From: Nymphaea colorata
Lineage: Eukaryota > Streptophyta > Magnoliopsida > Nymphaeales > Nymphaeaceae
DNA length: 64,000 nucleotides
Direction: 5' to 3'
NCBI RefSeq assembly: GCF_008831285.2
Contig: NC_045147.1
Location: forward strand, 5,808,334-5,872,333
Shown: piece by piece, positions 46,759 to 58,473 of the stretch
Position numbering within the stretch: the stretch's first letter is position 1
Layout of the letters: each line of letters opens with the position of its first letter
Notes under the pieces: model-generated
Told to the model about the DNA's origin: nothing
Database searches by the model: none
What the model saw: the letters and a program-made list of their open reading frames with translations, nothing else
Program-made: the position numbers and the translations under genes

Positions 46759-49700
46759 ATTATTTACAACGACTCCCACGCCTAAATCTCATAATGCAAG
46801 ATCTATGGAGAGAGAGTGAGAGAGAGATACCCGTTTCTACTACTCAGTTATTATATGTCATATGCTTTGACATGGTTCTTTTTGGGGTGGTTCGTCTACT
46901 AAGAATATTTGTTATGCAACTAAATAAATGTGAAAACTAGTTTTCACATATAAAATTTTGGTTCCTATGTGAGTTTTTATATAGTACTCCTCGAAAAGAT
47001 ATATAAGTGCGCATATAAAAATGACTTTCGGTGTCATATTTTAGAATTTATTTTCACAAAAAAATCACACACGAAAATAAAGGACACTGTTTTCCGAAAT
47101 GCGGTGTCACTTTGAGAACTAAAGATGGAATTCAGTTGGTCAGATTTGTTGGAGCAAACCAATTCCTAAATTGGATTCAGGTATCTGGCCAAATACAACT
47201 GGTTAAATTAACAACTATGCTTGAATAGGCCCTAAAATTAGGCGCTTAGAGATTGTAAGTGAGCATCAATATAAAATGTTAGGCCTATTATTAGATCTAC
47301 ATCATGGCTCTTACAGCAATTGCTAGATGAGGTAGGCTGATTTTAGTCGTCTCCGTACTCATGGCCCTTTCGAAAAACATGCCTTCGACTTAACACCATA
47401 AATGTTGTCCTAATAAAATTTAACAACTAAAATGCATTCTTACAGATGTATATACGCATCTCTATTAGTTTACCAAGGCCAACTACTATGCTAATAATGC
47501 CAAGTCGACAGGGTTCAACTCACGTTTATGGATCATCACCAAGTTGAGGATACATCATGAGTTCGAAACACCTGGGGTTGGGAAACCTATATCGAAAACC
47601 AAGTTAAGCAGGACGTGCTGCCTACTGGACCTCAAAAGCCCTGCAAAGTTTTGCACAAACTGGAAGCCTACGTGCTTATGCACCGTTTCAAGAATGCTGT
47701 TAAATTCCTTTCAAAGAATATAGATTTAAATGTCTAATCAACGTATTTAATGCTTAATGTGGTTGGTCCCAGATAACGCAGAATCATCAACTTATGCTGT
47801 TTCTCTACTCCCAAATGATATATGGCGCTATTTTAGAGTTGAAGTGAGCATAGAGCAGGTGAAAGGTCGGTTGGGACCGTCCACCTGCAACCTGCCAGAT
47901 TCTCCATATTCCCGACCCTTCTACAGCTTGCAGGCGCATATACAGCTAACTGACCTTCCTTGCATTCACCAACTTTTTAACCAGTAGCCGAATGCAATTA
48001 ATTCCTGGTCAACTTGGTACCATCTCTCCTGTTTGATTTGGACCAATCTACTGAAGTCCCCAATGATCCATCACAACATGGAAGAGTGATGGATTTTTTA
48101 GCTGCCACCTTGCCCACTTGGAAAACGCGGCATTGGTTTTATCTCCTTAGGCTTCTCGCCATTTAATGTTGCTTGGTCCATTGGTCCAACTGGTGGCTTT
48201 GGACAGTAATCTACCAAAATACATTTTGAAGAAAAAGGAATTTGCGTACAAGTCAATATTTCTTTCATCTATGAAGGCTAGGAGGCTCAGCAGCGACCAC
48301 CTTATCTTCCCCCAAGTGAGAAAAAATATCAAAAGTTCCATTTCTTTGGAAGGAAAAGGTATCTTAAGGTTTAGGCATGACGATTTGAATTAGGCCAACA
48401 TAACTGAATTTTGCGTTTTCGGTCTCAGAATTTGTGGAAACTGCTATACATTAAAGACCTCATCTTCACGTTCGTCATCTAGATGATAGTGCCTAAAAAT
48501 TTCAGTAGGACACTGGTGTGCCTCGTGCTTAGCAATTGTTGGGAAACTTGCTACTACATGATGAAATCAAGAAATATGACTTTCGTGTAATAGAAAAGTT
48601 GACACCTAAACAAGAATCCCTTAGACGTTTAATAAAATGATTAATTTGTCTTTATGTGGATCACTGTCGTTGCTTGTCATCTAAAGAGTAAAATTCCAAG
48701 GCTAAGCGGCAAGGATGATTCATAATATTTGATAATACTGAGAGCCATGCCACGAATATCGTGATTAATTTGGTTTGGCTTAAGTTAATTTCTTGAAGCG
48801 TTTTAAATGTCTGCATAAGATAATTGTTTTATTCGACCCTCTACTTATTCTAGCATGTCCTCCAGTCGGGATGAGAGTCCCCAATATGCGTTGGCATTCT
48901 AAGCAATCACGTGTGCCATGAGAAATGGGTCCCAAGATCAAATTAACCTCATCCTCAGTTATCAGATCTCCAGCACTTTTTTGCTCAATATTTGTGAAGG
49001 CTTTGAGAATTTGTTTTTTGTTTTTTCTTTTTCACATAACTTTCATAATTATTTGTAAAATTTATCGAGCTCACCATGATGTAACAATTTAGTTCCCCTA
49101 TACTTCTACATATATAACTTTCCTAAGAGGCTCTTATCATATCCATGCTTGGACTAGGCAAAACATTAATAGATTGCCATGATAGATAGGCCCATGATAT
49201 TGATATCCTTTAATTTGAATGTCTTTTTATATGTCCCTTTTTTTGCAGAAAAGACATGCATCAATAATATTTATGACCTTACATATGGACAATTCCTCTA
49301 GATCTTGTTCGTCCCCCAATATGACACTTTTTTTTTGTGCATTGACAAAAAAAAATATGGCTTTCTGGAGAGATATTATTTCAACAATTGAAGCATAGGT
49401 ATATGACAAATTCATACCTAACAATTTTCCATGAACTGGTGAGAAAACATATTGCAGACAATATACAGAAAAATATAGAGAGAGATCTCAAACCACTTAG
49501 GTCAGGGGGAAAAACTTGGCCCCTTAAGAGTGACTTGGCCTTCTGATCATAAAAAATTAATGGCTCTTGTCACTTCCAAATTTTTATATTACTAGGGAAA
49601 ACAAATTTTTTCATGGAAACAACTTGAATTAAAGCATGCTTTATACAAACTTATTATTCATAAACTTGTTAACTCGCTTATATTTCTCAAAAATAGTTTT

Positions 49701-49770
49701 CAATAAATATTTAGGTAGTCTAGTTTTTTCTCTTCTCTACGTCTAAATATACCCATTCTTGCCTCCCTCC

Positions 49771-49801
<31 letters not shown>

Positions 49802-50206
49802 CACAAACACATACACACACAATTTCGATTTCCAAAGATGGATTAGTACTTAAATGAGCAATCAAAATATTGCATTTTATATTAATTTATCGTTTATACC
49901 CAAATGCAAGGAGTTTAAGTACCAAACTAAGGAGCATGTAATCACCCGAACATGGATCTTATTGAAATTTACGAGAGGTGTAAAAAGTTTAAATCTTCTT
50001 TGTCGTACTTTTGTACTGACATCTCACATGCCACTTCATTCTTCATACACGTGATACAACTTCTCCTTGTAATATATTTTAGAACAAATTTATATATTTG
50101 CATCATCATCGTTGTCATTGCCGGAACTGCTGTCCGTGGACATCTTAATTGTCTTTAGCATCATCATCGTGATCTTCTTTGTTATTACTACGAGTTCTTG
50201 CTCCCT

Positions 50207-51226
50207 AGCTTTCACTTGGTTTCATCTCTCTGCCCCTAAGTAAAATTCTTTCTTCACTTTCTTCCTCCTTCCTTTTATTTCTTTTTTCCCTATAACATGA
50301 AAGAGAAATGCAGTTTCTTCATGACACACCATTTTATCTCATCATATATCAACAACTCAGCCAATTGAAATCCTATCAAAGAGAACAAAAATGCAAGCAT
50401 AACTTTTCAACCGAAAACCAGACCGCAACAGACATTTTACCATCAAAGGAGTTAGCTCTCCTAAGGTGATCGGAATGTTCTAGTAAACTAATATGCCAAA
50501 AGAAAACTACATGGAGAAGTAAACTTGTAGTAGTCAATTCAGAAGATCCTATTCAAATCAGTACGAGAAACTCCAACAACCATGAAGAAAAAAAATTCCA
50601 TGCAATTAAAACAGCTACCCAGTGCACAACACCATAGGCATAAATGTTAATCACGTCTTCACGTTCAATTCTCAAGAATCTAAAGGTTGTCAATCTTAAG
50701 CTAGGCTTCTTTCAAAGTGCGTCTTTTGTACGTAGGCTAAGAACCTCCTCCGTTTCAATACCTTCATCTGGATCATGACTATTGTCTAAATGTGAAGTTT
50801 CAATGAGCAATTAATGTCCCACTCAAAAAAGATGGTTTTTACATCAATAAATTTTGGCTAAGCACTAGTGGATTTGTGGCCATTTCAACATCAAAGCATG
50901 TCTTGGTATCAACATATATAATCCTTACTCGGTCTCATGTTCTATCAACTTGGGTATTCATATCTTGCAACACAGAAGCAGCACCATGTATTTTATAAGC
51001 AAGTTTCATTGGAAAACCAAAGTAACAAAGTAACGAGATACACAATAAATATGATCTACTTATGCTATTTTATTGGCTACAAGAAACCAAAATAATGAAA
51101 TACAGAAGAAAGGGAAGGTGGTTGAATTATTGATCTTATGTCGATGGAAGTCATGCACCAACTGAAGAACAAATTCATGCTTCATCCTTGACCCAAGTAG
51201 AGAGAGAAAGAGAGAGAAAGAGAGAG
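50207..51226 (+). repeat. unknown repeat unit copy C, 5' flank (left part)
   Basis: Reverse complement of copy A flank sequence. From the left it matches 14535-14420 (CTTTCACTTGGTTTCATC...), crosses the place where copies A and B carry the long LTR with no LTR present, then follows 11270-10480 in reverse. A small deletion removes the bases immediately around the LTR site. It ends at the GA tract where a LINE is inserted. Confidence 0.8.
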
Positions 51227-52853
51227 CTGATAAAATGATAATGCATAACAAAATTTGGGGACAAGGAAGTCTCCTAGATACAAAAGCAAACCACAAAAAC
51301 AAAATAATAGAACAAAATATACAAGACAACACAATAAAACATAATAAAAGGGGTGGGAGAGAGTGGAAAGACGGAGCAGCAGAGTCACCCAACGACAGCA
51401 AACAAAAGGCGATGCCTTAGCCAAATAGCAAAGTGGACGTCCCCCTATACATGGTGTGTCATAGAATCCAACATTGAGAAGGTGCCCTTGAAGACCCTGT
51501 TGTTGCGCTCCTTCCAAATGCGAAACCAACAATATATAAGCCACAACCTCTAGACACGAGCCTATGAAAAGGGCAGGTGGGGGAAAAGATAATAGAGCAA
51601 AAGAAGGCGAATGGAGGGCGGGTTTGAAAGGCTACTAACGAAGGAAGGCCATGTAGAGGCAAAAATACTATAGAAGAAAGGACATGATGTAAAAAGATGA
51701 ACTTGAGACTCAGCCACGACGAGACAGAGGGGACACTAGTTAGCTAAAGTAATGCCAAGGCACTGTAGGTGGTCAAATGTATTGATGTGGCCAGCAAAAA
51801 GAAGCCAGACAAAAACAATGGCACGAGCAGAGGGGCCAAGGGACCAAAAGGACCGAGTGGGAGCGACGCAGCGGAAGGAATAAAGGAAGCCAGGTAGAAT
51901 AAAGAAAAAGTGAATCCACAAGAAGGCGAAAGAGGCTAAGATGGAGGGACGAGCGATGAGAGGTAAGCAAGGTAGAGAAAATGGTGAAGGGCAGAAAGCA
52001 GGCCGCACCAAAAGTGGGAGGGAGAGGTGTGAGGATGGAAATATTCCAATTACTAGGGGATGGTAGGTCATATTTGGGACAAATGAAAAGGGTGATGGGG
52101 GAATGCTGAGTTGCTAGACGCCAACACCAAGAACACAATGAGGACTAAGACGACCGACTAAGGTTGGTAACTCTGGCATCTCTAAGATGACACAGAAGGG
52201 CAACCATGTCCCAATGAGCAATGCAATATGAAGGCCGATCACCATCCCAGAGAAAGCTACAAAAGATCTTACAGACCTTCTCAGGACAGCCACATGAGGT
52301 TGGATGCAAGACAATGCTTAGCAAGGAAAATACGACCTAGGAGGAAAAGTAACTTTCCCTGCCAACATTGGAGGTGATTAACAAGCTTTCGCTCCAATAC
52401 ATCCCAAAAAGAGGGCATAGGAGGTGATAGTGTAAAATGAAGGCGCAAGTAATCCATGGGCAGGCCAATTCCCAAAGCAAGCTTCTGCAAGAAACATCGT
52501 GGCAGGATCCGTGTGAATGAGAGAAATGTGACATTTCGATGAATTAATAAAAAGACCAGATATGAGCTCAAAAACTCGAAGGATGAGCCAAGTTCTCACA
52601 ATCTATTGACTAGAAGTAGTGCCAAACAGGAGAAAGTTATCAGCATCCTAGATGGTGGAGAAAATCTGTAAGTGGGAAAGAGTAAATGTGGTGTAAAGAA
52701 GCCAATGACCTCAGCAAGACAAAATAAGGCAGAAAAGCACTTGGCAACTAAGTCAAAAAGCAATGGCAATAATGGAGAACCCTGACAGAGGTCGCGAGTC
52801 AGACTAAAGAATTCACCATACATCCCATTAAAGGAGATTGCAAGCTAGGTCCC
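51227..52853 (-). mobile_element. 5'-truncated L1-type LINE inserted in copy C
   Basis: In minus sense the element starts inside the reverse transcriptase. LAISFNGMYGEFF, then LTRDLCQGSPLLPLLF (52835-52740), corresponds to the RGLRQGDPLSPLLF block of plant L1 LINEs. A DADNFLLFG segment follows at the position of the FADD catalytic block, then FELISGLFINSSKCH and SFWDVLERKL, and finally a zf-RVT-like region (WLLFAGHINTFDHLQCLG near 51800-51740). It has many frameshifts and no poly(A) tail that I can see. It lies within the GA microsatellite of copy C, and repeat sequence resumes at about 52854. It is an old, inactive copy. Confidence 0.82.
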
Positions 52854-52854
52854 A

Positions 52855-52890
<36 letters not shown>

Positions 52891-54466
52891 GCACTTACAT
52901 TACAAGATATTCCAAAAGTTGAATAAACTTTAGTGTGCATGGTTGTGAATTAAGAAATGGAAATAAGTCTATACAATTTAAATAAGATCAACTACAGGAG
53001 GGCGTAAACAATGACTCAAACCCAGTAGGAAGCTTGTAGGTCCCATTAATTGCTTGACCAAACTAACAAAGAGAATTAACTGATTATTGAGTATTTCAGC
53101 AAAATAATTCTTTGATTTGTTGATCAATATTCACACAAACAAGTTAAAGCAATCACATGTTGAAGGATTCAAATCAACTAACCATGGCGGGTCGACTAGA
53201 AAGGATGGAGACTACTTCAATGATTAATCAGACCATGGAAAACATGGATGAGAAGTTGCAGGCGATGAGAACGATGGTTGAGGAGTTGCTAGGCAAGACG
53301 AAAACAAGCGTTGTTGTTCCAAAGAACAGGTACCCCATAACTCAGGAAAATATTCCTGTTGATAGCTAAAAATAAGCAGAACCTAGAGATGCAGTAGAGT
53401 TTTTAGGCGAGTATGACGATGGTGAAGGTAAAACTGATAATAAGAAGAAGAATGCGAATGAGTTCATAGAAAATGTTGGTGAAGATTTGGGCATCGTTCC
53501 ACCCTCATGTCTGCCCAAGGTTGTCCTATTCTGGAATGCTCAATAGCACATGCATGTGACCATCACATTGCTAGCACCTAGTAGCAAAAGTGGTAGTTCC
53601 ACTCATTGGACAGCTAAAGACAGCTTTTAACTGGAAAAAAAGAGATGTAAGAAAGATGACTGTATGGATTGGGATAAGAGAGTATTGAGGCAACCAGAGA
53701 AACCCCCTTGGGATCAAACCATTGCAGCCATTACAATGCTGGATTTTGAGGTGAAGTCCTTAGAACTAGATCGGTTGTTAGCCATGGAAGAATTTTGGAG
53801 TCACACTTACTGGTACCATTCGCCACCCCCGAACCAGCACTCATTGTTGACAGCCTATGATAAAAGGTTCAGAGATGGAATCTCACCAGGGAAGTTCAAT
53901 TCCTTGCTAATATTACAAGATGTTTTGATGGTCGTGGGTGACTCGAATGGGGAAAACTCAATTTCTGTGGCAATTTATATGGCCTCTCAAAGGGAGAGTC
54001 TGCCATATCTCTATAGAATGATCAAACCATTCGAATTTGCCAAGTGACACAGCCATAAATTGTGGAAACCCTAGTAGTCCTGCATCTAAAGAAACAAATC
54101 AATATGTTGGTGTTGCATCTCAGTCCATTAAACAGGGGGTAGAGTAGCATAAGATAGAAGCTCCTATGCCACTCTAAGGCTATAGAAATGACTCCAAATT
54201 AGAGGAGCTTTTGCCTGAGAAAAATGGAACTCACGGTTTCAACATCCCAGTTCTTCAAGCCATCAGACATCATTTTTAGCTTTGGTGGTATCGCTATTGT
54301 GAGTATGGAAGTTATTCCTTTAATGCATGGTAACCAATGATAAAAACATAACAACGATGCTCATTCTTCCGAGTAGGGGTGTTTCTTCGAAGAATTTCCT
54401 CTTTTATTTCACAACCACAGTCAGGCATAGAAGCGTTCATAGGCCAAGCAGGTATGTTACACCCTC
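52854..54466 (+). repeat. unknown repeat unit copy C, central part
   Basis: Starts with a GT/GA tract, then CACTTACATTACAAGATATTC, the reverse of copy A near 10440. It continues through the protein-coding part to GGTATGTTACACCCTC, where a gypsy element cuts in. In copies A and B the next bases are CCACACACTTCAATAAAAC. Confidence 0.85.
53157..54350 (+). pseudogene. unrecognised repeat-borne protein, N-terminal part, copy C
   Basis: The frame 53157-53369 starts MLKDSNQLTMAGRLERMETT, the coiled-coil-like start of copies A and B, and ends at TAA after PITQENIPVDS. The following sequence continues in the same frame after a second TAA at the position of the copy A TAG and copy B TGA. The frame 53664-54047 holds PEKPPWDQTIAAITMLDFEV, YDKRFRDGISPGKFNSLLIL and MASQRESLPYLY. 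A frameshift at about 54040 separates the last blocks. Many differences from A and B are conservative amino-acid changes, but stops show it is dead now. Unrecognised family. Confidence 0.6.
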
Positions 54467-54860
54467 ATTGAAAATGGTTAGGGAGATGTTACAAGATAAA
54501 AGTGAGAGGCTAGTGCATGAATCATTGGAGCATGCAGTTGACATTCTTTACATCTTTTGACGAATTGGTAACAATCTATTTGCGTAGTAGGCTAGTAATA
54601 TCCTGCTCGAATTATTTGTTTGTTGAGGTTTTGGTAACTAACGTGACCCCCACAGTCTCCTCGATGTGACTCTTCGATGACTTCCTTTGCTTCAACTTCA
54701 CCAAGACACTGAGAGCTTCGATACTAAACCCACACACCTGTATAACACTCCTGCAAGAATCAAATAGCTTGGTGACATATGTTGAATTATTTTTTGTTAC
54801 TTTTTGGGCATTCCAGTCAGAAATTCTCCGCTCTCAATGTACCTTTTGATGTCATGATAC
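54467..54860 (-). pseudogene. gypsy integrase N-terminus (H2C2 zinc finger), truncated
   Basis: Minus-strand frames give SPSYLILAGVLYR, a shift, then EVIEESHRGDCGGHVS, NLNKQIIRAGYY, stop, PTTQIDCYQFVKRCKEC, QLHAPMIHA and VTSP-stop-PFSM at 54467. The H-x-G-D-CGGHxS and C-x-x-C spacing is the HHCC zinc-binding domain of Ty3/gypsy integrase, and PxPFSMW normally leads into the DDE core, which is missing here. Two stops, TAG at 54594-54592 and TAA near 54476, lie where Trp is expected, consistent with TGG decayed by cytosine deamination. Confidence 0.8.
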
Positions 54861-54921
54861 CAAGACATATTCCCTTCTTGGATATGATGAATATTCTTCA
54901 CCGCTTTAAAAGCTGAACGTT

Positions 54922-55350
54922 CTAATTTTCAATCTCAAAAGAACAAATTGCTTCGTTGGATTGAAGGGAGATAGTGGATCCTAAACTTATAAGGTCATTC
55001 GTAATAGGGTTACCTTCTCTTTTTATGTGAGCTAGTTGTATTTCTTCAAACTGACGAATCAAGGCAGTGGCGATCCTTTGATATGGCACCAACTTCTCCT
55101 CTTTGACTTGCCATTTTTCGTTCACTTGATTGACGATAAGCTAAGAGTCGTCAAAGACATTAATTCTTTTTACTTGAAATCTCAATGAAGAATGAAGTCT
55201 TTCTATGAGGGTTTCATATTCAGTCATGTTATGGGTACATGGGAAGTCAAGTTTCAAAGAGTATGAGATCATTTCATCTTTTGGAGTGATAAGTAGAATG
55301 CCTATACCTACTCCTATCATGTTTCTAGATCCATCAATGTGCATCTTCTA
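54922..55350 (-). pseudogene. gypsy RNase H domain
   Basis: The frame 55344-55141 begins HIDGSRNMIGVGIGILLITP and includes HNMTEYETLIERL. After a stop, 55125-54922 has VNEKWQVKEEKLVPY. DGS, the TEYE glutamate and the DDS aspartate are the carboxylates expected of the plant gypsy RNase H. It lies between reverse transcriptase and integrase, as in Ty3/gypsy order. An in-frame stop separates the two parts. Confidence 0.83.
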
Positions 55351-55470
55351 TATCGGAACCATTTCTACTCTTAGTACATATTCATCCAAAAACTCATCAT
55401 TTGTTATGATTTTCTCGTATTGGAGAAAGTCTGCTAACTAATCCATAATTGCTTGTTCTTTACTTGACTT

Positions 55471-57000
55471 CTAGGACACATATTCATGATCATATTGCAT
55501 CAGCAAAACTTGCCATTTGGAGATGCACCCATTAAGGAATGGCTGCTCCAAGATATATTTAAGAGGATTTAGCTTGGAGAGTATTTTGACTTCACAAGCT
55601 AATAAATAATGTCTTAGCTTTTGACACATCCAAACCAATGCTAGACAAGTTTTTTCCATTGGAAAATACTTGTTTTCATGCTGGACAAAAGTTTTTCTAA
55701 TGTAATAAATTGCACGCACGATGCGACTGTCTTCCTCTTATTGTGTCAAAAAGCTACTACATGCTGATTCATTCACTGTGATGTAAAGCAACAATGGTCT
55801 ACCTAACATCAGAGGTTTTAGGATTGGTGGATTTAAAAGTTATTTCTTGATCCTTTCAAATGACTGTTGGCACTCAAAACCCTATTCAAACTTGATGTCT
55901 TTCCTCAGCAGCTAGGTGAATGGTCCACATTTCATTGCTAGATTGGAAATGAATCGTCTGATGAACTGGATTTGCCCTTATAAACTTCGTAGTTCCTTGA
56001 TATTGGTAGGTGGTGGCATATCGATATTTGATTTTGCTTTGGTAAGATCCATCTTGACCCCCCTCTTACTAATCATGAAATCCAAAAGTTTATTTGATTC
56101 AACTCCAAACACACACTTTTGAGGATTAAGATGAAGCTTGTATTATAGGAGTCTCTCAAACACTTGGGCGAAGGTTTAAATGTGGTCTTCTCTTACCTTA
56201 GATTTCATTAGTATGTGATTAATATACTCATCCATGATTTTGTGCATCTGGTCATAGAAGATAGCGGTCATGGCTTTTTGATAAGTTGCTCCAGCATTCT
56301 TTAAATCCAAACGACATCAATGTGCAACAAAAAGTGCACAAGGTATAGTAAAAGTGGTTTTAGGTTGATCCTTGACTGATAATTTGATTTGGTTATATCC
56401 TGAATATCTATCCATAAAAGAGAACATGACATGACCTATGGTACTGTCTACCAATAAATCAATGTTTGGAAGTGAGTAATCATTTTTCGGTGTGGCTTTA
56501 TTCAGGTCTCAAAAGTCGATGCATAGTCTTACTTTGCCATTTTTCTTAGGGACCACGACGATATTAGCCAACCATTCGGTGTAATTGATGGCGCAAATAA
56601 AAATTTTGCCTTTAGTAGGTATTATAATCTTTCTTATACGGGCCATTCTTGTCCATGATCAAGCTTACGTAATTTTTGTTTAACTGGCTTGCAACCAAGA
56701 CTTAAGGGCAAATGATGTTCAACCAACTGGGGGTCGAGGCCTATCATATCTTCATGGGTCCATGCAAAAACTTCTTGGTGGCTTATAAGAAAATCCACCA
56801 ATTTCTTCTTCTCGTTACTAACAAATTGGTGCCAATTTGAAAGATGTTAGGATTCTCATTGGTCTCAATGTTAATCTCTTCAATTGGATCATTAACTAAG
56901 GACAAGGGATGCTCTTGTATTTGAATCTGAGCAAATTCTGGTAATTCTGACTCGAGTATTGTCATAGGTTCAATTTCTTCGACTGCTTGTTTGATAAATG
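55471..57000 (-). pseudogene. gypsy reverse transcriptase, catalytic motif lost
   Basis: Blocks in order: NIVVVPKKNGKVRLCIDF, stop, DLNKATPKNDYSLPNIDLLV, then VMFSFMDRYSGYNQIKLS (domain A, with Asp in FMDRYSGYNQ), then LDLKNAGATYQKAMTAIF. The YVDD catalytic box is YINH at 56226-56215, with both metal-binding aspartates gone. The connection region follows at 55719-55471 (RKTFVQHENKYFPMEKTC, LALVWMCQKLRHYL). Several stops and shifts are present, so it is clearly inactive. Confidence 0.86.
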
Positions 57001-57479
57001 CTTTCTGGGGGATTTTTGAAGAAAAAGAAAAAAACTAAGATATTTTGAGTTCTGACATCCTATAAAAAAGAAGATAAAGGAAAATTGAACAAAATTAAAA
57101 TTGATAACAAAAAATTACTTGCATTGCATATCGAAAGTTCTTAATTCATAAAGGGAGGGGTCCTCTCATGAGACCAGACAAGTACAAGTTAAGATTAGAA
57201 AATTTATGGGAAGATTTGAAAATAAAGATGAATGCTATCAGCCAACAAGATCTTCAAATTTATTTATGATATCTCAATCCTCTTGTGTTCATCTGAAATG
57301 GGATACTGATCAGCAGCAAAATGCCATCTTCATTCTTCTAGAGGCCAGTGAATGGATGGTAACTACCTTTCAGAAGTAACTAAAATCCCCTGCGGTTTTT
57401 CATGACATGAGTATACAAAGGATGTTTCAGATGACTACTTGAAACAGTATAGGAACTCCCGAATGATTCGCCTATCTTC

Positions 57480-58300
57480 ATGCTCTACGTCCAATCTTCC
57501 AAAGGTTCTTCCTTTGCTGTCCTTATGCTGGGTACATCCACCAAATCAATTGGCCTAGGGAGCATTAGTTGTATCAACCTTTTGACTGGATCCTCAATGT
57601 ATACAGTGATGAAAAATGGGCCAAAAATTTCCATTTGAGCCATTAGTGAAGAGTGAATTGGATATCTGTGAATCCAAGGCCATCTCAAGAGCAAGTTATA
57701 TGATGGTGGTAATCCCCTACATGGAATGTAATGCAATGACTGGTGTGTTCGATGATCACGTGCATATTGAGGGTACATTTGCTATTCCTACTTCAGTTGT
57801 CATATTAGTAGATCTTGGTATCATCAGAGCGATATTTGTCTTCACGAAATCCCAAAGCATTGGCTATGAGATCAGGACAAATATTTAAGTCACTTCCTCC
57901 ATTGATCAATACATGTGGCACTGTCATCTTGTTGACTTTGACGATAATGTAAAGATCATCTTCATGGTAATATTCTCATTTTTATAGGTCATTTTCTGAA
58001 AAAGATAATTGACTAGACCTTAGAGGCTCGAATCCAGTCTTCCTCAATCATACATTCTTCCAAAGGAAAAACATCATCTAAGTTGCATGGATCTTCGTTC
58101 GAAGAGTCATCTGATGGTTCATCATTGCCACCTCATAAGATAAAGTCTTTGGAATTATGCCATGTTTTTTTGGTGAACTTTTTGTCTTGCTGCTCATCAT
58201 AGCAATAAAATCTAGAGGTTTCTTACGTTGATTCATCATCATGACTATGAACTGCTTCCATCGCAAGGTTGGATGTGCTTCTGTAGATGATATGAGAGTA
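57480..58300 (-). pseudogene. gypsy protease region, active-site Asp lost
   Basis: The minus frame near 57918-57873 reads PHVLINGGSDLNICP, the protease block usually written VLxDxGSxLNxCP, with Asp changed to Asn. Further on, 57730-57640 reads LPPSYNLLLRWPWIHRYPIH and SSLMAQME, the SYNLLLGRPW block of plant gypsy proteases. Frames are interrupted between these. It lies between gag and reverse transcriptase, as expected. Confidence 0.75.
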
Positions 58301-58473
58301 GAGTGCCTGTAGTGATTATGGCTACTACTACCTTCTCGTGATCAGAAAATTGATTCCTTAATAACTTAGGGATGTTATCATCATCAACCTTGAGACCCTT
58401 GTTGATGAAATTTTGGATAATGCTTTTGAGGACAAAACAATCCTCGGTGTCATGACTAGGGGTATGATGAAAT

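Larger units (their letters stand above)
45522..50206. other. intergenic region with microsatellites
   Basis: AT-rich, with no recognised gene. Frames such as 47757-47987 and 48166-48393 show no family resemblance and lack nearby exon signals. It contains the repeats listed separately between 45864 and 46752 and a CT/AC tract near 49767-49820. Confidence 0.45.

Noticed and set aside
47757-47987. 76-codon frame in the intergenic region
   Set aside because: No family resemblance, no neighbouring exon signals, and amino-acid composition as expected by chance.
54327-54560. 77-codon plus frame crossing 54467
   Set aside because: It spans the junction of copy C and the gypsy element. The right half is antisense to the integrase zinc finger.
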